NCBI GenBank assembly: GCA_016124975.1 | Contig: WGMP01000055.1 | Span: forward strand, 1 to 51,867 | DNA from: Phycisphaera sp. | Lineage (GTDB): Bacteria > Planctomycetota > Phycisphaerae > Phycisphaerales > SM1A02 | Direction: 5' to 3' | Length of the DNA: 51,867 bases | Shown here: in pieces, positions 15,893 to 24,791 of the stretch | How the letters are laid out: each line of letters begins with the position of its first letter | Position numbering within the stretch: position 1 is the first letter of the stretch | Notes under the pieces: generated by a model | The model's input: only the letters and a program-made list of their open reading frames with translations | Databases searched by the model: none | What the model was told of the DNA's origin: nothing | Position numbers and translations under genes: made by a program

Positions 15893-16516
15893 TCACGCCC
15901 CGCGCACCGCGTCGATGAACGCTCGGATCCTGCCGTGGTCCTTCACGCCTCGCGCGCGCTCGACGCCGCTTGAGACATCGACCCCACGCGGGCGCGCGGC
16001 ACGGACCGCGTCCGCCACCGTCTCGGGCGTCAGTCCGCCCGCGAGGAAGCAGCGCGCGCGGGCGCTCTCGGCGAGTTCCGCGAACGCGCTGTGATCGAAC
16101 GGCTCTCCGCTTCCCGCATCTGGCCCGTCGACGACGAGCCGTGCGACGCAGCCGCTCGCGAGCCATGATCCGACCGACGGCGCCGAGAACGACAAGCCCT
16201 TCCAGCACTCCCACGCGGCGGGGCCCGCCGCGAAGGGTGCAAGGTCGTCAGGCTCCTCGACGCCGTGGAACTGGATCACGGGAAAGCGGTCGAGCGCCGT
16301 GCGCGTCTCTGGATCGACGGGAAGCCGCACCACCGCGACGGGCATCGCGCCCGCGTCGATGATCGCGTCGACAAGCGCGGGCACGGCCTCCGGCGGAACG
16401 AAGCGGGGGCTCGACGGGACGAGCACGACGCCGATGAAGTCCGCGCCCGCGGCGGCAGCGAACTCCGCCGTCGCGCGGTCGCTCACGCCGCAGATCTTGA
16501 CAAGCGTGCGCGTCAC
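15893..16516 (-). CDS. trpF: Phosphoribosylanthranilate isomerase
   Basis: 207 residues from GTG 16516, which overlaps the TGA of the rhomboid gene as GTGA, so translation is probably coupled. It has the beta/alpha-barrel elements of TrpF: KICGVSDRATAEFAAAAGADF with the catalytic Cys, IQFHGVEEPDD, CFLAGGLTPETVADAV, and a final GVDVSSGVERARGVKDHGRIRAF. It isomerises N-(5'-phosphoribosyl)-anthranilate in tryptophan synthesis. No other trp gene is in the window, so the gene is separate from a trp operon. The length matches the family. Confidence 0.95.
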   Translation of the reverse strand: MTRTLVKICGVSDRATAEFAAAAGADFIGVVLVPSSPRFVPPEAVPALVDAIIDAGAMPVAVVRLPVDPETRTALDRFPVIQFHGVEEPDDLAPFAAGPAAWECWKGLSFSAPSVGSWLASGCVARLVVDGPDAGSGEPFDHSAFAELAESARARCFLAGGLTPETVADAVRAARPRGVDVSSGVERARGVKDHGRIRAFIDAVRGA

Positions 16517-17703
16517 GACGCCGCCCCCGCGCGCGCCTGCGCCTGCGCCTCGCGCTCGAGCTCCGCGGCGAGCGCGGCCTTGTCGCCGTCGAGACGGTTC
16601 CGGTCGAGTTCGCCGAGCACCGCGAGCGCGCCGCGCGCATCGCCGAGCCTGCGCAGCGAAAGGACCGCGAGCATGAGCCGCGCGTCGTGCACGGCGGGGT
16701 CGGTGCGGAAGCGCGCCACGAAGTTCGCGTACGCGGCGCGCGCCTCCGCGGCGCGGCCCTCGGACGCCAGCTGGTTCGCCACATCGAGCTGGATCTGCGC
16801 GGGAAGCGTCGCGGATGGATTCAGCGCAAGAAGCTCGCGATAGAGCGACGCGCACAGAATCCCGTCGCGCTCACGGTGCGCCGCGGCGATCGTGTTGCGC
16901 AGCGTTCGCTCCTTCGGCGACATCGTGTCGGCACCGTCCGCGCGCACCCGCGCCGCAACGGGCCCATCGGCCACGCCGACGCCCGCCACGGCCGTGGCCG
17001 CGCGAAGGTCGCGGCGGCGCTTCCACTGCTTCATCATGAAGAAGAGGTCGAAGTCGGTGCGCGCGAGAAGGCCGAACCCAAGCAGCGCCACGCAGGTCGC
17101 GAGCCCGAAGGCGAGTCCACCGAGGTGGGCGATCGTGCCCACGCCCGTCCGCGTCGCTCCGAGGAGGTCCGTGAAGGTGTTCACGAGGTCGATGGCCGCG
17201 TAGAGGCCGAGAAGCCACACGGCGGGCATGGCCACGCGCATCGGAGGCAGCAGCCAGAAACCGTGCACGATGCCCCGCGGGTAGAGCGCGAGGAAGGCGC
17301 CTGCGACCACCGAGACGGAGCCGCTGGCGCCGACCGCCGACCCGCCCGTGATGCCGACCTGCAGGAGCCCGGCGAGGGCGCCGCCCACGAGGTAGAGCGC
17401 GAGGAAGCCCAGGTGCCCTAGGCGCGACTCCACGACTCCGCCGAAAGCCCAAAGAAACACCATGTTGCTGAGAACATGCAGGATCGAGAAGGGATCGTGC
17501 AGGAACTGGTAGGTGACGGGCTGCCACCACTCGAAGCCCCGCAGCGAGATCGCGCCGTTCTCATAGAGCGCCACGAGGGCGTCGTTCCCACCTCGGAATC
17601 CAGCAATGGTGAGCGCGTAGATGGCACTGTTCAGGGCCAGCATCGCATAGACCACGGTGGGCCGTCGCTTCGAGCCGAGGTTTGTCCCAAGCGGGATGAA
17701 CAT
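16513..17703 (-). CDS. Rhomboid-family intramembrane serine protease with C-terminal helical repeats
   Basis: 396 residues from ATG 17703 (MFIPLGTNLGSKRRPTV). Six or more membrane helices fill the first 230 residues. The catalytic GASG holds Ser127 and the partner His193 lies in IAHLGGLAFG; the supporting HVLSN motif (about 76-80) precedes them. The last 120 residues are soluble and resemble tetratricopeptide repeats (YRELLALNPSATLPAQIQLDVANQL, EARAAYANFVARF), possibly a substrate or partner platform. The gene overlaps trpF downstream, a pairing that looks like chance rather than a pathway. Substrates are unknown. Confidence 0.9.
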   Translation of the reverse strand: MFIPLGTNLGSKRRPTVVYAMLALNSAIYALTIAGFRGGNDALVALYENGAISLRGFEWWQPVTYQFLHDPFSILHVLSNMVFLWAFGGVVESRLGHLGFLALYLVGGALAGLLQVGITGGSAVGASGSVSVVAGAFLALYPRGIVHGFWLLPPMRVAMPAVWLLGLYAAIDLVNTFTDLLGATRTGVGTIAHLGGLAFGLATCVALLGFGLLARTDFDLFFMMKQWKRRRDLRAATAVAGVGVADGPVAARVRADGADTMSPKERTLRNTIAAAHRERDGILCASLYRELLALNPSATLPAQIQLDVANQLASEGRAAEARAAYANFVARFRTDPAVHDARLMLAVLSLRRLGDARGALAVLGELDRNRLDGDKAALAAELEREAQAQARAGAAS

Positions 17704-17763
17704 GGGCGAAGCGTATCGGAACCCCCGCCTCGAGGCGCGCCGCAAGCGCATGAAGACTTCCGC

Positions 17764-17789
17764 TCCGATGGGCCGCGCGCCCCATCGGA
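17764..17789 (-). promoter_or_regulatory. Hairpin upstream of the rhomboid gene
   Basis: TCCGATGGG / CCCATCGGA (17764-17772, 17781-17789) makes a perfect 9-bp stem with an 8-nt loop, 61 bp upstream of the rhomboid start in the 323-bp divergent gap shared with citrate synthase. It could be a leader hairpin or operator. No promoter elements were recognised. Confidence 0.35.
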
Positions 17790-17854
17790 CTCGCCTCTTG
17801 CGCTAGCATCGCCGTTCCCGCATCGGGCGTCGCGTTCCGCGCGTCGTTCGGCGG

Positions 17855-17927
17855 GAATCTCCCGACTTCCCCAATCTGCCGACTTCTCAAGAGGAAGACT
17901 CGTCCTGAAGGGGTCGGGAGACGATTC
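17855..17927 (+). promoter_or_regulatory. Long hairpin in citrate synthase leader
   Basis: GAATCTCCCGAC-TT-CCCC (17855-17872) pairs with GGGGTCGGGAGACGATTC (17910-17927), interrupted by small bulges. The loop can form its own CTTCTC-AA-GAGGAAG hairpin near 17883. It lies 100 bp upstream of the gltA start, so it is likely transcribed as a structured 5' untranslated region or lies over the promoter. Confidence 0.4.
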
Positions 17928-18026
17928 TCACTGTCGGACACGCGGCATCCGCCGCGGTTCGGCGTGCGGCTGGGCGACGGCTCCGCACGCCTCCGAGCGG
18001 ACCGCCGCACACGCAACCAACGAGCC

Positions 18027-19199
18027 ATGACCACGATGACCGCACCGCAGACTCCGCTCTTCGACAAGGGACTTGCCAACACCATCGCAGCCGAGACGCA
18101 GATGTCGTTCATCGACGGCGCGAAGGGCGTGCTCGAGTATGTCGGCATCGACATTGACACTCTTGCGCGCAACTCGAACTTCGAGGAGACCGTGTTCCTC
18201 CTCTGGAACACGCGCCTTCCCTCGAAGGCCGAGCTCGACGGGCTCCGCCGCGCGCTGCAGGCCGAGTACGAGATCCCCGACGCGGTCTACGACATGATCC
18301 GCCAGATCCCGAAGGACGCCGTGCCGATGCACGCCCTTCGGACGCTCGTCTCGGCGCTCGCGCTCCACGACGCGGACGCGACCTCGAGCGACACCAGTCC
18401 CGCGGGCATCGAGAAGGCCAAGCGCCAGGCGCTTCGCCTCGTCGCCAAGACCCCGACCCTCATCGCGAACTTCGACCGTCACCGCTCGGGCAAGCCGTTC
18501 GTGCGCCCGAACAAGGACTTCGACATCGCGACGAACTTCCTCTGGATGCTGAACGGCGAGAAGCCCACCGACGCGATGACGAAGGGCCTTGATGTGTGCC
18601 TCATCCTGCACGCCGACCACGGCCTCAACGCATCGACCTTCGCCGCGCGCGTCACCATCGCGACGCTCAGCGACATGTACAGCGCCATGACGACCGCCGT
18701 CGGCACCCTCAAGGGGCCGCTTCACGGCGGCGCCAACGAGGAAGTGATGTACATGCTCGACGAGATCGGCTCGATCGACAATGTCGAGCCGTTCATCAAG
18801 GGCAAGCTCGAGCGCAAGGAGCTCATCATGGGCTTCGGTCACCGCGTCTACAAGGCGTACGACCCGCGCGCGACCTACCTCAAGACCTTCGCGAAGCAGA
18901 TCGCGACCGACACGGGCAACCTCAAGCTCTTCGACATGAGCCAGAAGATCGAGGGCATCGTGCTCGCGGCCAAGGCCGACAAGGGCATCTTCCCGAATGT
19001 CGACTTCTACTCGGCGACGACCTACCACTGCCTCGGCATCAAGACCGACCTCTTCACCTGCATGTTCGCGATGAGCCGCATGTCGGGCTGGGCGGGCCAC
19101 TGCATCGAGCAGCTCGAGGACAACCGCCTCATCCGGCCGCAGGCGCTCTACACGGGCCCCCACGCGGCGGCGTACACGCCGATCACGCAGCGCGGTTGA
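18027..19199 (+). CDS. gltA: Citrate synthase
   Basis: 390 residues from ATG 18027 (MTTMTAPQTPLFDKGL). Catalytic residues of citrate synthase are visible: His233 in GPLHGGANEE, His272 in GFGHRVYK, and Asp326 in VDFYSATTYH, with the CoA/oxaloacetate-binding HADHGLNAST at 195-204. It condenses acetyl-CoA and oxaloacetate at entry to the TCA cycle in the cytoplasm. The length and sequence fit the dimeric, short type common in Gram-positives and planctomycetes rather than the NADH-regulated hexameric type, as there is no N-terminal regulatory domain. It is alone, with a structured leader upstream and a convergent gene downstream. Confidence 0.97.
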   Translation: MTTMTAPQTPLFDKGLANTIAAETQMSFIDGAKGVLEYVGIDIDTLARNSNFEETVFLLWNTRLPSKAELDGLRRALQAEYEIPDAVYDMIRQIPKDAVPMHALRTLVSALALHDADATSSDTSPAGIEKAKRQALRLVAKTPTLIANFDRHRSGKPFVRPNKDFDIATNFLWMLNGEKPTDAMTKGLDVCLILHADHGLNASTFAARVTIATLSDMYSAMTTAVGTLKGPLHGGANEEVMYMLDEIGSIDNVEPFIKGKLERKELIMGFGHRVYKAYDPRATYLKTFAKQIATDTGNLKLFDMSQKIEGIVLAAKADKGIFPNVDFYSATTYHCLGIKTDLFTCMFAMSRMSGWAGHCIEQLEDNRLIRPQALYTGPHAAAYTPITQRG

Positions 19200-19249
19200 G
19201 CCGCGACGCCGCGGGAGGCCGCGGCGCACGGACTGTTCCGAACCATCTT

Positions 19250-19279
19250 CCGCCGCCGCGCGTCAACGCGCGGCGGCGG
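19250..19279. terminator. Hairpin between convergent gltA and FG-GAP gene
   Basis: CCGCCGCCGCGCG (19250-19262) pairs perfectly with 19267-19279 around a TCAA loop, and the loop holds the stop codon of the minus-strand gene. There is no clear T-tract on the plus side. It may end either transcript or just protect the 3' end. Confidence 0.5.
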
Positions 19280-21638
19280 TGTTCTTCACGGTCTGCGGGT
19301 AGACCAGCACGCGGTCGTGGCAGAGGAGGAGCACATCCTCCTTGCCGTCGCCCGTGACATCGGCCACGATCGCCATGCTCGGCTCGAACTCGCGCGGCTC
19401 TCCACCCTGGAAGAGGCGCGACTCGAAGACCTTGAAGCGCAGCGCGGGCACGAGGCGGCCCGAGGCGCTGAAGCTCAGGATGCCCAGCGACTGCTCGCCC
19501 GCGTCGAGCGCGAGGAGATCGAGGAAGCCGTCGCCGTTCACATCGCCCGACGCGATCTCGTGGTCGACCTGCTGGATGCGGTCGCCGCGGTAGGTCGCGA
19601 ATTCCTCGAGCGCGAGGCGCGCGCCCTCGAGGCCCGCGATCGCGAAGCCGTCGTCGCCGACGAGCATGATGTCGGCGGACTCCGCGCCCGTGAAGGCTCC
19701 CGCGTAGACGGGCCCGAACTTGAAGCCCGTCACCGAGCGCTCGTCGGACTGAGACCAGACGCCCTCGGCGCTGCGGGCGAAGATCGCGAGCTCGTTGTTC
19801 TCGCGGTCGCTCGCCACAAGCCCGTTTCCGCGCACGGCCAGCGCCACCAGCTTCGCGTCGGGGCGCTGCGCGTTCATCTGCGCCACGACCTGCCACCCCG
19901 GCGGCGTCGCCTCGGGCGCATAGCGCAGCGCGCGGATGAAGTTGCGGTCGGCGACCACCAGTTCCTTCTTGCCGTCGCCGTCGACATCGAACGCGACGGA
20001 GTTCGCGGCGTTCGCGGCCTGGGCGAGGCCGAACTGCGCCATGTCCTTCGACTCGCGCAGCTCGAACGAGGTCTTGCCGTCCTTCTCGACGGACTGCAGC
20101 ATCGACATCGGCCGGTCGGCGGTGAAGAGGAGGAGGTCGACGCGTCCGTCCTGGTCTGCGTCGAGGTCGAGGATCGCGTCGGGGCCCTTCACGAGCGAGC
20201 CGAGCTTGACGATCTCGCTCTCGCCGCCCGAGAGCGACAGGAGCTCGATCTGGTGGTTGCGGCCGTCCTTCGTCACCACGGCGACGCGCGGGCCGCTCTC
20301 AAGCTGGACGAGCGACAGCACGGTCGGCACGGCGCCCGCGGAAAGCGGCATCGCCGTCGGGAAGGCGAGCGCGCCGTTCTCCCAGCGCGAGCGTCCGACC
20401 ACGCCTTCCTTCTCGCTGAGGACGAAGACCTCGGCGCGCGGGTCGTCGGAGATCTTGCCCGCTGCGATCGAGTCGATCTCCGCGAAGCTCGGCTGCTGCG
20501 CGCCCGGCTGGAGCCCGCGGCCCGCGAGCTGGCGGAAGGTGGTGAGCGCGCTCGCGGCGGGGTCGCTTGCGATCACATCGAGAAGCCCGTCGCCGTCGAC
20601 ATCCGCCGTCGCGAACGCGCGCTTCTTGCCCGTCTTCAGCGAGAAGACCTCGAGCGACGCCTCGTTCGAGCCGCTTGTGTCGCGCACGACCTCCTCGACC
20701 ACGAGCCTGCGGCTCTGCCGCTCGATGCGCGCGAGGAGGTCCTTGCTGGCACCTGGAAGCCTGATCGCGGTGAGCTCGCGCAGCGGCGGCATCTCGAACC
20801 TGCGCTGCGCGCCGAGGCGCGCGCGGGGGCCCGCAGGAGTCTCCTCGACGCTCGCGAGCCAGAGCCGCACGGGGGCGGCGTTGTCGGGCGCAACGCCGAT
20901 GAGGTCGGGGTGCGCATCGCCGTCGAAGTCGCCGACCACGAGCGCAACGATCGCGTCGCCCGAACCGAGTTCAACGGGGTCGCCAAGCTTCGCGCCGTCG
21001 ATCGGCCACACCATGACCTGTCCGCCCACGATCGCAGCGAGGTCGGGCTTCGGATCGCCGATCAGGTCGGCCACGACGAACCCGTCGCGCGAGGCGCTGA
21101 GTCCGCGCTGCGGGATGCGGCGCGCCACCTCGAACACCCCGGGCTTCGTCTGCTTCAGGAAGACGATCGTGCCGGGCTGGCCCGCATACATGATGTCAAG
21201 AAGTCCGTCGCTGTCGAAGTCGATCGGGACAAGCGCCGTCACCTGGTGCGAGACGGGCACCTCGATGCGGCGGAAGCGCCAGTGGGGGGGCACCTCGTTG
21301 ATCGATCCCGTGGCCTCGATGGGGTCGTCGGGCGAGGCGCCCGGCTTGAGGACATGCAGCTCGATGCGACTCTTGAAGTTGTTGGCGACCACGAAGTCGC
21401 CGTTCCCGTCGCCGTCGAAGTCGCCCACGGCGAGCGGGCCCGCCTTCGGGTCGATCTTCACGACCTCGAGCCCGTCGAAGCCGTAGTGTGCGGAGATTCC
21501 GTCCGTGCCCTGAGCCGTCGCGACGCCTGCGAGTGCGCCTGCGGCGAGGATTCCTGCGAGGGCGGCCGGTGCGATCGGCTTCGTGGCGATCCGAGGGAGG
21601 TTCGGAGCGAGGTTCGGAGGGAGATTCGGGAAGTGCAT
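19263..21638 (-). CDS. Secreted FG-GAP/VCBS-repeat beta-propeller protein
   Basis: 791 residues from ATG 21638. The N-terminus repeats PNLPPNLAPNLP and is followed by the hydrophobic part of a signal peptide (AALAGILAAGALAGVATAQG). The mature part is built from repeats with a DxDxDGxxD calcium-binding loop, such as VGDFDGDGNGDFVVANN, PIDFDSDGLLDIMYAG, VGDFDGDAHPDLIGV and SGDVNGDGFLDLLALD. At least ten such loops can be counted, the number expected for one or more seven-bladed propellers of the FG-GAP type. No enzymatic motif, dockerin tail or membrane anchor is seen at the C-terminus. It is probably extracellular; ligand or partner is unknown. It is divergent from the HtrA-like gene with a 98-bp gap. 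Confidence 0.85.
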   Translation of the reverse strand: MHFPNLPPNLAPNLPRIATKPIAPAALAGILAAGALAGVATAQGTDGISAHYGFDGLEVVKIDPKAGPLAVGDFDGDGNGDFVVANNFKSRIELHVLKPGASPDDPIEATGSINEVPPHWRFRRIEVPVSHQVTALVPIDFDSDGLLDIMYAGQPGTIVFLKQTKPGVFEVARRIPQRGLSASRDGFVVADLIGDPKPDLAAIVGGQVMVWPIDGAKLGDPVELGSGDAIVALVVGDFDGDAHPDLIGVAPDNAAPVRLWLASVEETPAGPRARLGAQRRFEMPPLRELTAIRLPGASKDLLARIERQSRRLVVEEVVRDTSGSNEASLEVFSLKTGKKRAFATADVDGDGLLDVIASDPAASALTTFRQLAGRGLQPGAQQPSFAEIDSIAAGKISDDPRAEVFVLSEKEGVVGRSRWENGALAFPTAMPLSAGAVPTVLSLVQLESGPRVAVVTKDGRNHQIELLSLSGGESEIVKLGSLVKGPDAILDLDADQDGRVDLLLFTADRPMSMLQSVEKDGKTSFELRESKDMAQFGLAQAANAANSVAFDVDGDGKKELVVADRNFIRALRYAPEATPPGWQVVAQMNAQRPDAKLVALAVRGNGLVASDRENNELAIFARSAEGVWSQSDERSVTGFKFGPVYAGAFTGAESADIMLVGDDGFAIAGLEGARLALEEFATYRGDRIQQVDHEIASGDVNGDGFLDLLALDAGEQSLGILSFSASGRLVPALRFKVFESRLFQGGEPREFEPSMAIVADVTGDGKEDVLLLCHDRVLVYPQTVKNTAAAR

Positions 21639-21736
21639 GTGCGTCCTGAGTGGTCGGCTGAAGTGGTCGGAGCGTCGGGAGAAGCGCGCGACGCGGCGCG
21701 CAGGGCACGATAGCGCGTGGCTATAGTACGCACCCG

Positions 21737-22762
21737 ATGCAACGATTGAACCGAACGAGATTCTTCGCGCTCGCCCCTCTCGCCCTCCGGCTTCCCGCCA
21801 TGGCGCTCGTCGTCTCTGCGGCATCCCTCGTGGCCGCCCCGTCGGTCGCGGAGGCTGCCGACAAGGTGATCCTCAAGAGCGGTGCAAGCGTCGAGGGCGA
21901 TGTCCTCAAGCGCACCGACCGCCGCATCTGGATCGATGTCGGCCCCGATGTCCTCAGCTTCGACATGAACGATGTGGCGAGCGTCGAGAGCGACAAGGCG
22001 TCGGCCAATGTGGAGCTCCGCACCGACTCGCTCTTCTCGACCGCTGAGGGGCTCTCCGAGCTTCCGCCGCGCGAGCAGGCGAAGACGATCGGGCCGGCCG
22101 TCATCAAGGTCTCGACTCCGGGCGGTCTCGGCTCGGGCGTGATCCTCTCGCGCCAGGGACACGCGATCACCAACGCGCATGTCATCCAGGGCGAGACGAA
22201 CATCCGCGCCACGGTGTGGTTCGCGGAGCCCGATGGAACGCTCAAGCGCACGGAGATCGACGATGTCGAGATCCTCGCGGTGAACAACCACATCGATCTC
22301 GCGCTCATCAAGGTGAAGCACCCCGAGGGCAAGGACTTCGTGTTCGCCCCCGTGCAGGACGCCGAGAAGCTCGAGAACGGCCAGAATGTCTTCGCGATCG
22401 GCAACCCGCTCGGGCTCGAGCGCACGCTCACGCAGGGCGTGATCTCGACCACGCAGCGCAACTTCGACGGGCTGACCTACATCCAGACCGACACCCCGAT
22501 CAACCCGGGCAACTCGGGCGGGCCGCTCTTCAACACGAAGGGCGAGGTCATCGGCATCACCAACATGGGCATCCTCGGCGGCGAGGCGCTCGGCTTTGCG
22601 ATTCCCGCGCGGTATGTGAAGGACTTCATCCGAAACCGCGAGGCGTTCGCCTACGACCGCAACAACCCGAACTCGGGCCACAACTACCAGAAGCCGCCCG
22701 CGCGGCTCCGCGACGGGGCACCAGGCGGGCTCGAGGACGGCTCCGCGGAGCCCGCCCGCTGA
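21737..22762 (+). CDS. HtrA/DegP-like serine protease without PDZ domain
   Basis: 341 residues with a signal peptide (about 1-41, AAPSVAEAAD). Residues 43-90 are a small beta domain (KVILKSGASVEGDVLKRTDRR) of the kind seen before other planctomycete secreted enzymes. The trypsin-like domain has His148 in TNAHVI, Asp187 in NNHIDLAL and Ser260 in NPGNSGGPLF, a complete triad, and the IGNPLGLERTLTQGVIS strand. HtrA proteins normally end with one or two PDZ domains; here the protein stops about 30 residues after the protease with a hydrophilic tail, so substrate choice must be made some other way. It probably degrades or refolds exported proteins. Confidence 0.92.
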   Translation: MQRLNRTRFFALAPLALRLPAMALVVSAASLVAAPSVAEAADKVILKSGASVEGDVLKRTDRRIWIDVGPDVLSFDMNDVASVESDKASANVELRTDSLFSTAEGLSELPPREQAKTIGPAVIKVSTPGGLGSGVILSRQGHAITNAHVIQGETNIRATVWFAEPDGTLKRTEIDDVEILAVNNHIDLALIKVKHPEGKDFVFAPVQDAEKLENGQNVFAIGNPLGLERTLTQGVISTTQRNFDGLTYIQTDTPINPGNSGGPLFNTKGEVIGITNMGILGGEALGFAIPARYVKDFIRNREAFAYDRNNPNSGHNYQKPPARLRDGAPGGLEDGSAEPAR

Positions 22763-22899
22763 CGGCACGCCCTGAAATCGCCCGCGCGCTTGGCCAAAGG
22801 GGCTCAACCGCGGCGCCGAAGCGCCCGATCTCTCCCATTCGAGCCCGCGGGCTCGGCACGAAGGCCCGAGCCATCTTCCGCATCTCCTGAGGAAACCAC

Positions 22900-24693
22900 G
22901 TGAAGCACACCGCAGCAGCAGTCCTCTTCGCCTCGACCACCATCTTCAGCGCGCCCCTGTTCGCAGGCGACGCGCTCTCGATCCGCGACATCGCCCGCGA
23001 GGGCGCCGTCTTCGTCTTGGGCGCGGACGACTTCCGCGGCACGCTCGACCGCCTCGGACCGACCGCCTACGGCAAGCTCTGGAACGACCCAGAGGCGGCC
23101 GAGATGGTCCGCACGCTCAAGGAGAACTTCGAGAAGACGATCGCCGATGCCGCGGCCCAGTCGGGCATCGAGCGCGAGAAGATCACCTGGCCCTCGAGCC
23201 TCGGCTTGGCGCTGATGGTCGAGATGGACGAGGAGATGGGCATTCCCGCCCCGCAGTTCGTCTTCTTCTGTGACTGGTCGGCGGAGGCCGACAAGGCGGG
23301 AGCCTTCGTCGACGCTCTTGTCGCGGACATCGAGAAGAAGGCCAAGGACGGCGGCGCGACCGTGAAGGTCGAGGAGATCCGCGGTCGCCGCGCGATCGGC
23401 CTTCCCACAGACGGTGCGGCCGATGCGGCCGAGGGCGCCGCTGACAACGAGTTCGAGGACGAGTTCGCCGCCGAGTTCGGTGGCGGCCTCGGCGACATCG
23501 GGCCGACCGAGATCTTCCTCGTCTCCGACAAGGGACGCCTCCTCGCCGCGAGCAGCGTCGAGGCGATGGATGGTCTCCTCGTGCGCGTCGACGGCGACCG
23601 CGCAAAGCCGATCGGCGACTCGGAGAACTTCCGCCGCGCGACCGACCTCGCGGGCGGCACGCAGGACATCTACGCCGTGCTCTCGACGGAGGCCGCGGGT
23701 CCGCTGCTCGGCGCCTTCCCCGAGCTCATGCTCGTGCAGCCGCTCGTGGCGCGGCTCTTCGGCGACATCAAGGCCTGGAGCTTCGGCGTCCACGCGAAGG
23801 ACGGCGTCCTCGAGGCCGCGCAGGGCATCTATGTGCCGGGCGGCAAGGCGGGCATCTTCTCGCTCGTCGATCTCGCGACGGAGCCGAAGGCGCCGCCCGC
23901 GATCGTGCCGTCGGACGCGCTCAGCTACGGCCGGCTCAATGTGCGCTTCGACCGCATCCTTCCGATGCTCGACGAGGTGCTTGGCGGTCTCCCCGCGGAG
24001 CAGGCCGACATGGTTCGTCCGCAGCTTGACCTGTATCGCCCCGCGATGCAGGCCGCGTTTGGCGCGATGGGCCCCGAGGTCCACCTCTGGTCGGTGGAGA
24101 CCGACCCCGCCGACATCGCGGCGAGCGGCACGGTCACCGCGATCAGCATGAAGAACGACAAGGACTCTGCGCGCGCGGTCGTCGACTTCATCAACCTGCT
24201 TCCGCTCGGCCTCCAGTCGCGCGACTTCAACGGCATGACGATCCTCTCCGACGAGTTCGCGCCGTTCGCGGTCGGGATCGGCGGAGGGGCGCTCGTCCTC
24301 GGATCGGTCGAGCATGTCGAGCAGGCGCTGCGCGCCGTCGACGCGAAGGCGGGCGAGGGCCTCGCGGGCGAAGCGGGCTTCCAGAAGGCGCTCTCCGACA
24401 TGTCGAAGACGCCCGTGGTCGCGATGGCGTGGTGGGACACCGCGCGCCAGCTCGAGTCGACCGCGCGCACCATGCAGACCATGATGGACGGCCTCGGCGG
24501 CATGGTCGAATTCGATCAGGAGGGCGCGATCCCGGGCGTCGAGGTCGGCCTCGACGATGTGATGGGTTTCTGGAAGCTCATGTCGAACAAGGAGCTCGTG
24601 AAGCGCTGCTTCGGCGACTCGGTGCTCGACCTCAAGGCGAGCGACTCGGGCTTCACCACCTCGTACCGCATGCTGCCCGGCGCGGCCGAGTGA
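22900..24693 (+). CDS. Secreted protein of DUF3352-like type, function unknown
   Basis: 597 residues from GTG 22900, with TGAGGA six bases upstream and a signal peptide (AAAVLFASTTIFSAPLFAGD). The body resembles the DUF3352 proteins of planctomycetes and cyanobacteria, which score short conserved phrases such as PSSLGLALMVEMDEE, IFLVSDKGRLLAASS, SYGRLNVRFDRILPMLDEV and VHLWSVETDPADI and have no known reaction. An acidic run (ADNEFEDEFAAEFGGG) breaks the middle. No catalytic motif or membrane anchor was seen. It lies 137 bp after the HtrA-like protease on the same strand, so both could be part of one envelope-maintenance transcript; a palindrome (CGAGCCCGCGGGCTCG at 22840) sits between them. 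Confidence 0.55.
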   Translation: MKHTAAAVLFASTTIFSAPLFAGDALSIRDIAREGAVFVLGADDFRGTLDRLGPTAYGKLWNDPEAAEMVRTLKENFEKTIADAAAQSGIEREKITWPSSLGLALMVEMDEEMGIPAPQFVFFCDWSAEADKAGAFVDALVADIEKKAKDGGATVKVEEIRGRRAIGLPTDGAADAAEGAADNEFEDEFAAEFGGGLGDIGPTEIFLVSDKGRLLAASSVEAMDGLLVRVDGDRAKPIGDSENFRRATDLAGGTQDIYAVLSTEAAGPLLGAFPELMLVQPLVARLFGDIKAWSFGVHAKDGVLEAAQGIYVPGGKAGIFSLVDLATEPKAPPAIVPSDALSYGRLNVRFDRILPMLDEVLGGLPAEQADMVRPQLDLYRPAMQAAFGAMGPEVHLWSVETDPADIAASGTVTAISMKNDKDSARAVVDFINLLPLGLQSRDFNGMTILSDEFAPFAVGIGGGALVLGSVEHVEQALRAVDAKAGEGLAGEAGFQKALSDMSKTPVVAMAWWDTARQLESTARTMQTMMDGLGGMVEFDQEGAIPGVEVGLDDVMGFWKLMSNKELVKRCFGDSVLDLKASDSGFTTSYRMLPGAAE

Positions 24694-24703
24694 CCGCCCG
24701 GCT

Positions 24704-24791
24704 CAGCCGCGGGCGGCGTGGAGTTCAGCCGCGGGCGGCGTGGAGCTCAGCCGCGGGCGGCGTGGAGTTCAGCCGCGGGCGGCGTGGAGCC
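24704..24791. repeat. 22-bp tandem repeat, four copies, built from a gene's 3' end
   Basis: CAGCCGCGGGCGGCGTGGAGYT starts at 24704, 24726, 24748 and 24770, four copies of 22 bp. On the minus strand each copy reads as the last codons and TGA of the alpha/beta hydrolase (Leu-His-Ala-Ala-Arg-Gly-stop); only the last copy is in the gene. The period is not a multiple of three, so the copies do not extend the protein. Confidence 0.9.
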
